A stretch of DNA of 64,000 nucleotides from Lenzites betulinus. Its lineage: Eukaryota > Basidiomycota > Agaricomycetes > Polyporales > Polyporaceae. Shown in pieces: positions 1 through 9,641 of this stretch. The position numbers were made by a program, and so were the translations under genes. The notes beneath the pieces were generated by a model. The model saw only the letters and a program-made list of their open reading frames with translations, did not search any database and was not told where the DNA came from. The stretch lies in assembly GCA_022264855.1 (NCBI GenBank), contig JABYQU010000040.1, positions 291,586-355,585 of the forward strand, read 5' to 3'. Positions within the stretch are counted from its first letter, which is position 1. Each line of letters begins with the position of its first letter.

Positions 1-969
1 GCTGCGGGCGCGGAGGGGGAGAATGAGGGCGAGGAGGCGTACACGGCGTCGGTGTTCGCGCGCGCGCCCCGATGGGGACGCGGACGGCTCGAGATTCCCG
101 AGGTGTCCCTCAAGAACCTCGAGGACGTCGATGCGCACCTGCGGCGACTCGTGCTCGGCGATGCTGATGCTGGCGGGAGCGTGACGACCCCAACGTCAAC
201 CCCAGCCACGGAGGTGCGGGACCTCGACAGGCGGCTGCACCTGTACGTGTGCACGCACGGCGCGCGCGACTGCCGGTGCGGCGAGGGCGGGGGCGCGGTC
301 GCGCGCACGCTGGAGCGCGAGCTCGCGCGCCGCGGGATTGGATCGGGGGACGTGGTGCTCGGCGAGCTCGCGCATGTTGGCGGACACAAGTACGTCTATT
401 TCTCCTATCCTATATATCCTATCGTAGGGATGCCTGTGTTCAGAGTCTCGCGGCTACCTGACTTCGCGCGCCGGGCTGCTGGGCTTCGCCTTCGCCGGGT
501 TCCGCGCGCGCAACGAGCCTTCCCCAAGGCTTCCCTCGCGCGATCGCAGGCTTCTGGCGCGGCGCGAATCGACGATGCCCGTCCGCGTGCAATTAATGCT
601 AATGATAATGTACTGATGACCGCGCCCTGCCTCGCAGATACGCCGCGAACGTGCTCGTGTACCCGTACGGGGACTGGTGCGTCCCGTTCCGTCCTCGCGC
701 CTCCCTCTTTCCTATCGCGCGCTGACCACGGGGCTGCCGCTTATCTGAATCGTCGCGCTCGCGCAAACAGGCTGGGGAACGTGCAGGAGGCGGACGTCCC
801 CCGCGTCCTCGACGCGATCCTCGACGCGCATCACCACCGCGCGCAATCGGAGTTGGACGGCGCGCCGGAGCTGGACACGGAGCCGGCGCCGTTGTGCCCG
901 CCGTTCTGGCGCGGCCGGATGGGCCTCGACAAGGAGGAGCAGCTCGCGCTCTTCGCGCGCGCGGCGTAG
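1..969 (+). CDS. Sucrase/ferredoxin-like (Apd1/Aim32-type) protein, 5' partial
   Basis: Thioredoxin-fold [2Fe-2S] protein of the Suc_Fer-like family (yeast Apd1 and Aim32 are members; redox role). The frame is open from base 1, so the N-terminus lies outside the window. Exons are <1-389, 638-676 and 771-969, giving 208 visible codons. Seen in the protein: a cysteine cluster CTHGARDCRCG, then HVGGHKYAAN, whose HxxxH pair is a candidate cluster ligand set. The latter motif only appears once intron 1 (GTACGT to CGCAG) is removed. Removing intron 2 (GTGCGT to AACAG) gives YPYGDWLGNV, a conserved family stretch. The C-terminus PPFWRGRMG is also typical. Reading straight through without splicing gives nonsense between residues about 130 and 240. 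Family assignment is firm. Cellular location cannot be judged without the start. Confidence 0.88.
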   Translation, partial: AAGAEGENEGEEAYTASVFARAPRWGRGRLEIPEVSLKNLEDVDAHLRRLVLGDADAGGSVTTPTSTPATEVRDLDRRLHLYVCTHGARDCRCGEGGGAVARTLERELARRGIGSGDVVLGELAHVGGHKYVYFSYPIYPIVGMPVFRVSRLPDFARRAAGLRLRRVPRAQRAFPKASLARSQASGAARIDDARPRAINANDNVLMTAPCLADTPRTCSCTRTGTGASRSVLAPPSFLSRADHGAAAYLNRRARANRLGNVQEADVPRVLDAILDAHHHRAQSELDGAPELDTEPAPLCPPFWRGRMGLDKEEQLALFARAA

Positions 970-1506
970 GATCTCGCAGGGTCACGGCCCGCCTCGAGGC
1001 CGCGAGACGACTCGCCGCTGGATCGCGGGTTGTGGGCCTGTAGCAAGGCTGGTGCGCGACCTGTGACAGACATTAGGGCGTGCGGCCGTGCGGCAGACGC
1101 AAAACTTCGGCTTCAAGGCCCAGGAGGAGGCCTCGAGGAGGGGCCGCGCGGGGAGGTCTCAGTGCTCAGTCTCAGTTTCAGAGTCGGGTTGCAGACTGCA
1201 TGACGCAGTGCGCACGGGTGCGGCTGGGTGGCGGTGGGGGCGGCTTTCGCGGCGGGAGACGTGTTTAATGGTTAATGTCTAATATTTACTCGCGTTTCTC
1301 GTATTTCTGGGTCCCGACGCTGCCCCGGGACCGCGGGCGGTGCGCCGCCCGTCCGAGTCCCCGCCGCCGCCTCCCTCGTTCCTGGCCCGCTTGCATCATA
1401 CCATCACGGTCAAAAGTGAAAGTCAGTGAGAAGCTCACGGGGGCCCGGGCAGTGGTAAGTCACCTTGGATGACCGAGCTAGAGCCTAGCGACGTCTGTAT
1501 TCACCA
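970..1506. other. Intergenic, 3' flank of the Suc_Fer gene
   Basis: I see no supported gene here. The stretch is GC-rich, then moderately AT-rich near 1270-1300. It probably holds the 3' UTR of the preceding gene. Confidence 0.5.
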
Positions 1507-1880
1507 AGGACCCCCGACAACCGCCCAAGATGCCTGATGACGCCGACCGCGATTTTGCCCAAAATGTCCGGGGTCAACAGGCCTGTTAGACGCCCACTTT
1601 TGTCCGGATAAAATCAGGCTTTCGAGCCTTAAAAAGCCAGAAAATGTCCGAAAGAGGGCGCTAAACCACCACAGGCCTGATTTTTGGCGCTCAATATATG
1701 TTTAGCGCCCGCTTGGGCCGAAGCTGATGGCTCTTTTTGGCATCCATGTCCGGACCATTTCCACAGGCCTTTCGGCGTCTAAGCCCTGTTTTGTCCGGAT
1801 GGCAACAGGCATACCCCCCCAAGAAACCTAATTCCTGTCCGGATGGTCATCAGGGATCTTGCAGAATTGTCGGGGGTCCT
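1507..1880. mobile_element. Non-autonomous DNA transposon (MITE-like), 374 bp
   Basis: The left end AGGACCCCCGACAA (1507-1520) is the exact inverted complement of the right end (1867-1880). The inverted match continues imperfectly for about 36 bp: left AAGATGCCTGATGAC at 1527-1541 matches the complement of 1846-1860 with one mismatch. The element is flanked by identical 8-bp direct repeats ATTCACCA at 1499-1506 and 1881-1888, which is a target-site duplication. Inside, TGTCCGGAT-like blocks recur near 1610, 1747, 1792 and 1838, often followed by (A)CAGG, as subterminal repeats. There is no open frame for a transposase. An 8-bp duplication plus subterminal repeats fits the hAT superfamily best, but the terminal bases are not the usual hAT CA(G)GG, so superfamily assignment is an inference. 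The perfect ends suggest recent insertion. Confidence 0.85.
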
Positions 1881-1888
1881 ATTCACCA

Positions 1889-4127
1889 TCACCATGGTCA
1901 ATTGGCGGCGCAGCCTAGACTCTAGATTCTAGTGCGAACGTCGCTGATCGGGCTTGAATCGGGCGCAGGAAGAAGCGGAGGGAGAGGCGACGGTTCGTCG
2001 TGCAGTGATCAGTACTCGATCAGTCCGGGCCCGGGTCGCGTATGTACGCGTATGTGCAATGTGCCATGTTTCCGCCGCCTAGTGCTGTGGCTATCACCAT
2101 GGCGTGCGCTATAAACATACGCGACGCGATGCGTCGGGGCCGGTTTTTATATAGCGGCAAGCGTGGCAGGCGCGACCGTGTCATGTCGGCTTTGTGGCAG
2201 GCAGGTGTGTATGACGCCGGTGCCGGTCGACGAAGAGTCGGGGAGGGGAGGGCTGTTGTGGGGGTTGCGGGAGGTTGCGATGATGTCACGATGCGCAACA
2301 CCAAAGTACCCGTACTCACTGCTCCGAGTCAGGCCCTCCTCCGAAACATGCGCCCGGCATGATATGCCCTGATATTCCTGGCCTGCGCCGTGACGCTACG
2401 CGCGAAGCTTTAGGTGGACCATTATTCTAGCGATGTTCTGCGGAATCTGAGTGAGGCTGAGACATATTTCAGGCAGCGCTGGAGGCTGATAGCGATGGGA
2501 TCGGCTGTGCAGGGTTGGGGGCTGCTTGCTGGCAACCTTGAACCATCCGAGTCGGAGTTGCTTGATCTAGTGCTACCGCGTTGTGAGGTGACCTCGAAGT
2601 TGAACGTTGAACTTGAAGCAAGGTGCGCCCTCGATGGCATCTCGGCGGGCTTGTTCAAGGTCATTCAAGGTCACCCTCAAGGTCCCCTTAAGCATTGGGG
2701 GTATGATTTTGAGCCTCTCAAATGGCGAACGCTTCGTTTCACTTCTGCAGCCATGATCTCCACGCTCGTACAACTCGGCCGCACATCGCTGACCTGTGTA
2801 ACTGAAGAACGTGAGTAAATTCCAGGTCAGGCAAGCAAGTGTGATCACATACTGTCTTCTGCAGCCACACTTTCAATTTAGCTGATGCCGCTGTCCCCGC
2901 AGGGTATGATGATGTAGCCTTATTGCCTCTGTAGTAAAGCTCCGTGAGTACCATTGTGGGCTGCCGAAGACGAAGGAAACGATCTCACAAAATCATATCA
3001 GGTGTTAGAGAGCACTATACCGTATCAATGCGGGCCGCGACGATCCCTCCCAAGCAGCCACTGATGTGGCCGCCGCCGTTGTTCGCGACAGTGGCGCGAC
3101 CCAACGCTGCGCTTTCCTTACGGTGGCTGGAGTGTACGCGCGGTGTTTTGCCACCGGTGGACGTCCTGTCTACGAAGTTAGCCAAATTGACCCAAACGTC
3201 GACTTCAAGTCGGGAGGTCTGGAACCCAGCTTGGACTACTCGCCGTGCGGCGCCGAGAGGACTGTCGCTACAGGCTATACCTGTACGATGTCAGTACGTC
3301 AGCGCAGTGTCTCGCAGTTCCGAACATTCGTCGTGTCAATGATACCCAATTCAATTTTAGTGGTGGTACGATGGGGCAATGAGCTGGCGAGCGTTCGGCC
3401 TGAGGACGAATGTCCGCGCGCCCACTAGCAGATATACACTCGACCAAGCGACGTCAGCGGATGCGGTACGCCTGCTGGATCCATGGCCGACTCCAACAGC
3501 TTCTGGCCCTCCCGGACTGATGCCACAGCGCAAGCGCCCCGGTTGTTCCGCCACTCTCCTCCGGGCGCGATGGAATCCCTCAGTGCGACTCCGCAGGTGC
3601 ACATACTGAGCCTAGTCCGCTCGGGGACGCTCGCGGTGGGCACTCCGCCTCCGAAGACTTACGTTATAGGTACACCGATGCGCGAGCGATGTGTCGTGAG
3701 TCGAATGCGATGCCGATGCATTAGTGGCGGCGGCGTTGTGGGCGGGCGGGTGTTCACTAGCACACTGCGGCGGCATCGTGCGATGGAAGTCCGAGTCAGT
3801 GCTCATTTGTCCCAAGTTGTACGTACGAGGAGGGCCTCTGTTCCCAGACTGCGCAGCTGTTGGGATACATCCAACATCGGACAACCCATAGACCAATGTC
3901 CGTGGCAGGGTCCAATCTTCGAGACATATGTTATGGCACGTCGCGTGGAGGCCGGGTCCGGGGTCCAATCTAGAAATTGTCTTCATGTGCATGTCGTGCA
4001 TACTCATACTCGGGTCCCGACGACCCTCTTGAGGGAAGATGACGACATAGCGTCCTTCCCGCTGAATGCGAATCCCGGATCCGCTCAAGACGCAGATCTA
4101 CGCCCCGGCGTCCCGTCAGCCTCGCGC
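1889..4127. other. Intergenic stretch without convincing genes
   Basis: Many short frames overlap on both strands and none shows a recognisable domain or consistent splice pattern. The only frame that looks somewhat protein-like is at 2414-2818 (separate entry). Short direct repeats of TTCAAGGTCA occur near 2653-2685. Confidence 0.5.
2414..2818 (+). CDS. Hypothetical ORF or lone exon, unrecognised
   Basis: An open frame of about 134 codons begins with GTG immediately after GAAGCTTTAG, so an internal exon after a TAG acceptor is as likely as a start. The translation has ordinary amino-acid composition (for example LEPSESELLDLVLP and GYDFEPLKWRTLRF) but I recognise no domain. No neighbouring exon could be joined with confidence. 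It may be a relic or chance frame. Confidence 0.2.
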   Translation: MDHYSSDVLRNLSEAETYFRQRWRLIAMGSAVQGWGLLAGNLEPSESELLDLVLPRCEVTSKLNVELEARCALDGISAGLFKVIQGHPQGPLKHWGYDFEPLKWRTLRFTSAAMISTLVQLGRTSLTCVTEERE

Positions 4128-6054
4128 TCAGCTCATGAACGAAATATTCTCATACCAGACATCGACATCTGCTACAGGCGGTGGGAGCAGGCACGGAGGC
4201 GGCAGCTCCGCGAGCGTGATGAGCGAGTCGTCGGCGTCGTTGTATAACTCGGCGGTTGTCGCGCCCGTCCGCACGCCCCCTGGCGTCTCGAACGCGATGT
4301 GGCTGCGTTTGTTGAAGTCGTCGAGGCTAAGGCCGGAGGCGCGCGCCGCCGCCTCGCGCAGGTTGAGTAGCACGCGGGAGCAAAGCGTGCTGTGCACCGC
4401 GCGGTGGGGGCTGGCGTGGCGATGAACATAGGTGTATGGTGGCGTTGAGGGGAGGTGGGGACGTACAGTTGCATGGCGGACGAAACCCATACCTAGAGGC
4501 GTTGATATTCATGTCAGCTTTCGGCTTCGACAAAGAAGGGGATAGGGAGAAGCGTTACCGGCGCCACTGTCATGCATAGGAGGTTGGCGACAGATATGAT
4601 GAGTAGCAGGACGTAGAAAAAGGTGCCTGTAGCATAGCATGTTCGAGTTATGTTCGGGAGGGGTATACATTGCGTGACGACGCACCATCTCGATACATCG
4701 TCCGGAGTAAGAGGGGCAGGGTGCTTCCTCGAACTGATCGTGACGCGAATCGTAAGACATACAGGCTGAGACCAACACGGTCACGACGTACTCGCAGTGA
4801 GATACTGCCTTAGTAGCGTCAGCGTCACGACAGCTTCGCATAGACGCGTCCCGCGCCGTTAGCTCACAAGTATCGGATCGCGAACAGAAGGAAGAGGCAT
4901 ACTGGTTTCGGAGATGATGATGCACGTGAAGAACACCCATCCGACACCGTCCGAGATGCTGGCCACACACGCCGTCACCCTCAACACCTCTGTCGATGGA
5001 TCTGACCAATGTAGCGTAACCGTTTGTCACCGGCCATCCTATCGCGGTAGGAGCAGAGAAGAAAAAGCGTACAGTGGAGAGTGACGAGGTATTGCCGTAT
5101 GACAGCCACAGTGGGGACCTGATGTGAGGGCGCATCAGCTTCAACTGAGCGTCGATGCAAAAGCTCTGGATACTTACGATGATGACAAGCGTGTTGATGA
5201 ACATGAGCACCAGGATGACTCGATTGAAGCCCCACAGGGCTACCGTGCGTACCATGAGGATAACTGAAGCATCGCGTCAGATCCTCCGTATCGCTTCGTG
5301 GCAGCGTGGCCGTTACCTTCGGACACGAATGAGCCCATCGGGTAGAGGGCTGGGCCACGCGTCCGCGTCAATGTCAGCCTGCGGCGTGGAGCAACTCATA
5401 CTGACAGACCACTATAGGCCACATTATCACGCATGTCTGTCACCGGGGACGTTATCAGTACCAACGTTCATTAAAACGTCTCCTGACAATCACTGAGAAC
5501 CACTCACCTCGTGCGTACGGACAACCACCGGCACTCGAAGGAGCTCAGCATGCCATCTGATAGATAATCTGCGCCGTAGACTCACCAAGGAGCCCCAGGG
5601 TGACATCGAGCACAGGCATGTAGCGATTTATGAAGAAGATGATCTTCATCATGCTGAGCGGGGACGGCCAAATTAACCTGACCTGAAGAGGGAAGACATG
5701 TAATCTCTGGGCCATCCGGAGCGACTAGGCAATACACTTGCCTCATTGCTGAACGTGTCGATGATATCGAGTAGCTACTGAACCATAAGATGCTTTTCCC
5801 CAGCTGTGGGGAGATCAACGCACGATGAGTGTCAAAGCGATAACTTCGATAAATGAAAGAGTCTGTCAGCTATCTATGTTATGCAATGGATCGAGTGCAC
5901 TCACCGCCAGCATACTAGACGCATCCCAAGTACATCCCGTCAGCGTCATGATCTTCACGGCACGAAGTCGGAGAGCACAACACTCCACCTTGACAATGTT
6001 CACCAGGCCCAGGTGCGCCTCCGCCTCCACCATCAGAGCATCGAAGTCCTCCAT
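4128..6054 (-). CDS. DUF6533 multi-pass membrane protein
   Basis: Member of the Agaricomycete-specific DUF6533 family of predicted seven-helix membrane proteins; function unknown. Joined exons read LDIIDTFSNE | VRLIWPSPLSMMK, then FINRYMPVLDVTLGLL, SSFECRWLSVRTR, ILMVRTVALWGFNRVILVLM (helix), VGWVFFTCIIISET (helix), LLLIISVANLLCM (helix), VWVSSAMQL and a last exon 4128-4389 with LCSRVLLNLREAAA, the usual family ending, followed by an acidic tail. The proposed start MEDFDALMVEAEAHLG is at 6054. An upstream in-frame ATG lies at 6123. The exon after NE is reached through a GC-AG intron (5741-5683, donor GCAAGT). The stretch 5775-5980 is not resolved: an in-frame TAG at 5777-5775 precedes LLDIID, so either a small exon is missed or the N-terminal helix is damaged. 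Confidence 0.8.
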
Positions 6055-6875
6055 GGCCAGTGTATGGTCGACCTCACACGAGCAGAGGGTGTAACCGGAA
6101 ACTACCCACGGGAACGCTGACACGGGCTTAAGTAGCTTTCACGTCGTAGACGCTGTTCGCCGTCAAATTGGGGGTGCTCGTCTACCGGCTACAACGTCCG
6201 CGCATCGTATCACCACATCCCACCGGTGCACGCTGGCGTCAGCAAGAAGCCAAACTTTGCACAGAATATCTCCAGCCCCGGACCTTCGCCGTGCTCGGAG
6301 GTTGTGCTTGGGGGTCGGCGATCTGCCCATCATGCTTCGCTGTGGCTCCCGGTGCTGCTGCTCGAGTCGCGGGGGGCTTCGAAGTTATATAAAACGCCGG
6401 GGTCGTGTGGGGATATTGATAGAAAGGGGGGTAGCGAGACAGTCTGTGGGATGATTACGGATGAGAGCGTGAGGCGACTGGGACTTACACACTGCGCAGG
6501 GCGCTGTCTGGCGGGTTCGACCAATGGTCAGGCACTACCAAGCGTGATGAGGATCCACATAAATAGCGCAGAAGGTGAACCTAGGTAAGTCCGCTCTCCG
6601 GAGCGAGAGCTCAAGGCTCCTATCACATGCGGCGTCCCCGACGCCATCGCTGGAAGATTGTCTCGTCTGCTTGCACACGGCGCGTCTCTCGCAAACACAC
6701 ACATGCCAATCTCATGCAGCGATTGATTCACCCCAGCAAGCTGTGACACGCAACCTAAGATCTGCCACAGCCATCCAGATTGAATCAGCACTCATCTCGA
6801 CTCAATCAGCGACTGTCTATATCACGCACCAACACACCATCTCGACGTCAACGTCGGACCCAAGCAAACTCGAGA
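6055..6875. other. Intergenic, upstream of DUF6533 gene
   Basis: This 820-bp stretch separates the DUF6533 start from the end of ERCC1, both on the minus strand. A TATATAA-like box near 6385-6392 could serve the minus-strand DUF6533 gene. No coding frame is convincing. Confidence 0.4.
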
Positions 6876-8311
6876 TCACAGCCCTGTCAACATCGTCGGC
6901 GCACCAAACTCCCCCGATCCCTCCCTTGGCCGCTTACTCGCTCGTGCGTCCTCCCCATCCGTCGCGGCGCCCGCGTCTTCCGCGTCCTCGTCACTCGCGT
7001 TGAGGTCGAGCTCGATGTCCCACACCGGGCTCGGCGGGCGTTTGCGTGGATTCGACGTCGTGGCCCCAACGGGAGCCGGGCCAGCCTCCGGGTCTGGCGA
7101 CGCGTTGAGGTCGAGCTCAATGTCCCACGCTGGGCTTGGTTCGCGCGGGACCCGCGGTCGGGGCGCGGGTGGCGGGCCCATCGCGTCTGTGACATTCGCA
7201 TCGACCCCCGAACCGCCGACGCCGTCCGCGCGCTCCGGCTGAGGCGTTTGGGACGCGCGGAGCTGCAGCTGGGTAGCGACGGGGAGCGCGCTGGTGCTGC
7301 TGTTGCGGAAGGGCTTGTTGAACGCGTCTTGGATGCGTTTCGCTTTCACTTGACCGAACCCAGGGAGATTCTGCAGCTGCTCGGACGAGGCGTGGGCGAT
7401 TGCTGCGAAGCTCTGTGGTGCGAAGAGGGTTAAGGGCATCGTACGAAGCATACTGAGAAAGATACTGACGCCAAAGGAAGTCCGCAGGGTCTCGACATCC
7501 GTCTTGTTTACCTTGCTGATGCTGGTGAGCGCGGTGCGCAGGATGGAGCGGTAGTCTTTGTCTACGCGCTCCTTTATCATGTCAGGAGGCCTGTGTTCAA
7601 ACTGTTTGTATGTTGACAGATAGTAGCCGGCCTCCTCAGCACTAACGCAAATAAATCAATGGGCTCGGTGTCAAGCAGTACTCGAGCTTACTTCCACGCA
7701 ACCATGATGGTTATCTCATTGATTAAGCATATCTGTGGTATGCTGTTAGAGGAATGAGCTCTGACAGAAAGGATCATTTTACCTTGGTCAATTCACGTAG
7801 CGGATCTTGATGCTCGCTCTGCAAAGGTGAGGTATCCTGCGTTGAAGAAAGTTCGACAAGGAAAAATTTGATGTTACATACCACATCACACATCAACAGC
7901 AGTATACGGAGGTTATAAGAGTGTCCCAACTTCTCTATTCGTTGGTGAATATACTCTGGGTGCAACCTGTGGTAGCGCAGGCTGACATATGTTTAAATGT
8001 CAACAGACGCACTTCCCCGGCTGAAGCATTATATGTACCTACCTGAGGAACAGAACGCCAGTGGTTCTTCCTACCTGATAGTCCGCCACGATCTCACCGA
8101 ACTCTTTGCCGACATTCCTCACGCACTCAAGAATAGGATTACCTCTCTGTCATGACACACAAGAAATATGGTGAGCAGAGATCGACAATGAGTCAGGTGA
8201 GGGATGACCTACCTGACAAGGATTGATTATGATGTTATTTCCTGAACCAGGAACTACTACCGGAGGCTTTGTGGGTACACTTGGCCTTGACACGTTGCTT
8301 GACGAAGCCAT
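6876..8311 (-). CDS. RAD10: DNA excision repair protein ERCC-1 / Rad10
   Basis: Non-catalytic partner of the XPF/Rad1 nuclease, which cuts 5' of lesions in nucleotide excision repair and acts in recombination; nuclear. Exons (minus strand) 8311-8213, 8146-8043, 7981-7882, 7818-7783, 7732-7692, 7641-7470, 7412-6876 join in phase to 362 residues. The central Rad10 fold runs from NNIIINP through [47 protein letters not shown] and [17 protein letters not shown]. The tandem helix-hairpin-helix follows: [16 protein letters not shown] and [19 protein letters not shown]. The 57-bp intron 7469-7413 has no stop and keeps frame, so an unspliced reading inserts 19 false residues. The last exon adds a disordered tail of about 130 residues with two copies of a [10 protein letters not shown] motif, unlike the short ends usual in this family. 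The start at 8311 gives a normal-length N-terminus. Confidence 0.95.
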
Positions 8312-8350
8312 GATTACACCCCAAGCCTCAAAGTCCCGTACTACAGCGTA

Positions 8351-8629
8351 CTACGCGTAGTAGTGGCCACCGGGGGTGGCAAGCGACGGCGAGGCGAGTG
8401 GGCGGCTGATGCCAGGGCCAGCGCTGGTCGTGACGGTGCAGGCTGCGGATCTCGATCTGTCTTTTACTCCGCGACGCTTTCTAGCTTGCTTCTTCGCTGT
8501 CTTGCTGCATTGTTCATAGACCGAAATCACGCTCTCATATACCCCTTCTGCATACTGCGAGAGGCCTGAGTCGGAGTCAAGCCGCACATTGAACAGTGTT
8601 TGCCAACCGCGCCGCTCATATACATTCAT
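8351..8629 (-). CDS. Hypothetical small ORF
   Basis: A 92-codon frame ends only 39 bp upstream of the ERCC1 start on the same strand. It shows YAEGVYESVISVYEQC and a basic KKQARKRRGVKDRSR run, then a low-complexity S/P/A end. No family is recognised. It may be the last exon of a gene whose other exons I could not find, or chance. Its closeness to the ERCC1 start means it would overlap that promoter. Confidence 0.25.
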   Translation of the reverse strand: MNVYERRGWQTLFNVRLDSDSGLSQYAEGVYESVISVYEQCSKTAKKQARKRRGVKDRSRSAACTVTTSAGPGISRPLASPSLATPGGHYYA

Positions 8630-9641
8630 CCCGTTTTGCGAGGATCGCCCTCGAAGGTGAGTTCGAGTTCAGGGTCATGTCTATTCCACCCACAGCGATA
8701 TGTTGATGTGGGTGGGCCTATGTTTCATTTTTGGCTACTATGACGATCGTCGCCAGACCCGGGAAGTAGTACACCTGGGCCTGAGCGCTGAGCGACTTCG
8801 CTGTCTTCTACGGCATGACTTTACGCATTCTCGCCCTCTTCTATCGCACGCACACGTCTCCAGAGCCGAGAAGGCGTACGAGCAGTGAATATCAGATGAT
8901 CTCCCAGGGCCGGAGAGCGACCCTCGACCGGGTCGCTCCTTCGCCAGGAAGGGCCCGTTTCGGATGATCCATTAGTCCCGGAAGCGGGCCCCGTCTGGTC
9001 TGATGTTCCTCGAGTGGGCCTCTCTCGTACCCGTCCCGATGTTTCATCCGCTTCCGTCTTAGTAGAGAGGTACTAATCACTCATAAGTGTTGTCCAAGAC
9101 CATCGCCACGCCGGTGAGCGTAGCGGAATCAGCGCTAGATATCAGCATCACCTGAACGCCTCAGAGATCTATCCGCTTCTTGCGTTATGCACTATGACCT
9201 ACTATGACCGGCGAAAATCCCCCCGCTCACTCGCTCTGGGTATGTTGCCCATTGTTCCGAGTGTTGACGAAACACGCGGACGTTTGGAGCCTCCGGCGCA
9301 ATGTCTCACATTCGCCGGTCTCGGCAGATTGATAGACGGATTTCCAATGTTTACCGTTGCGGACATCCGGTGCTATGACATTGGCACGGTTTGACTTGTT
9401 GGGATGGAAATGGCCGCCCACTAGTCTACTAGCACATACTAGGCTGATCTCACCTCCACGGTAACTGTGAGACCTCTTGAGCGATAGTATATATCATGTC
9501 CGCCCCGGTTCCGAAGTGGCCCTTTGCTCCACCTCCTGTCCCTTCACGACCTTGACGCGTCTCGGTGGACCGCAGATCCTTACTTGGGACCTGGCATCGA
9601 GTAGCATCCGTTCTCCGTTTCTGACACTGCTGTTATCTAAG
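8630..9641. other. Intergenic, 5' flank of DUF6534 gene
   Basis: No supported coding frame. The stretch holds the presumed promoter of the plus-strand DUF6534 gene starting at 9642. Confidence 0.4.

Noticed and set aside
3483..4247. 254-codon plus-strand ORF
   Set aside because: Composition is random-like, with no domain, no splice partner and overlap with the last DUF6533 exon.
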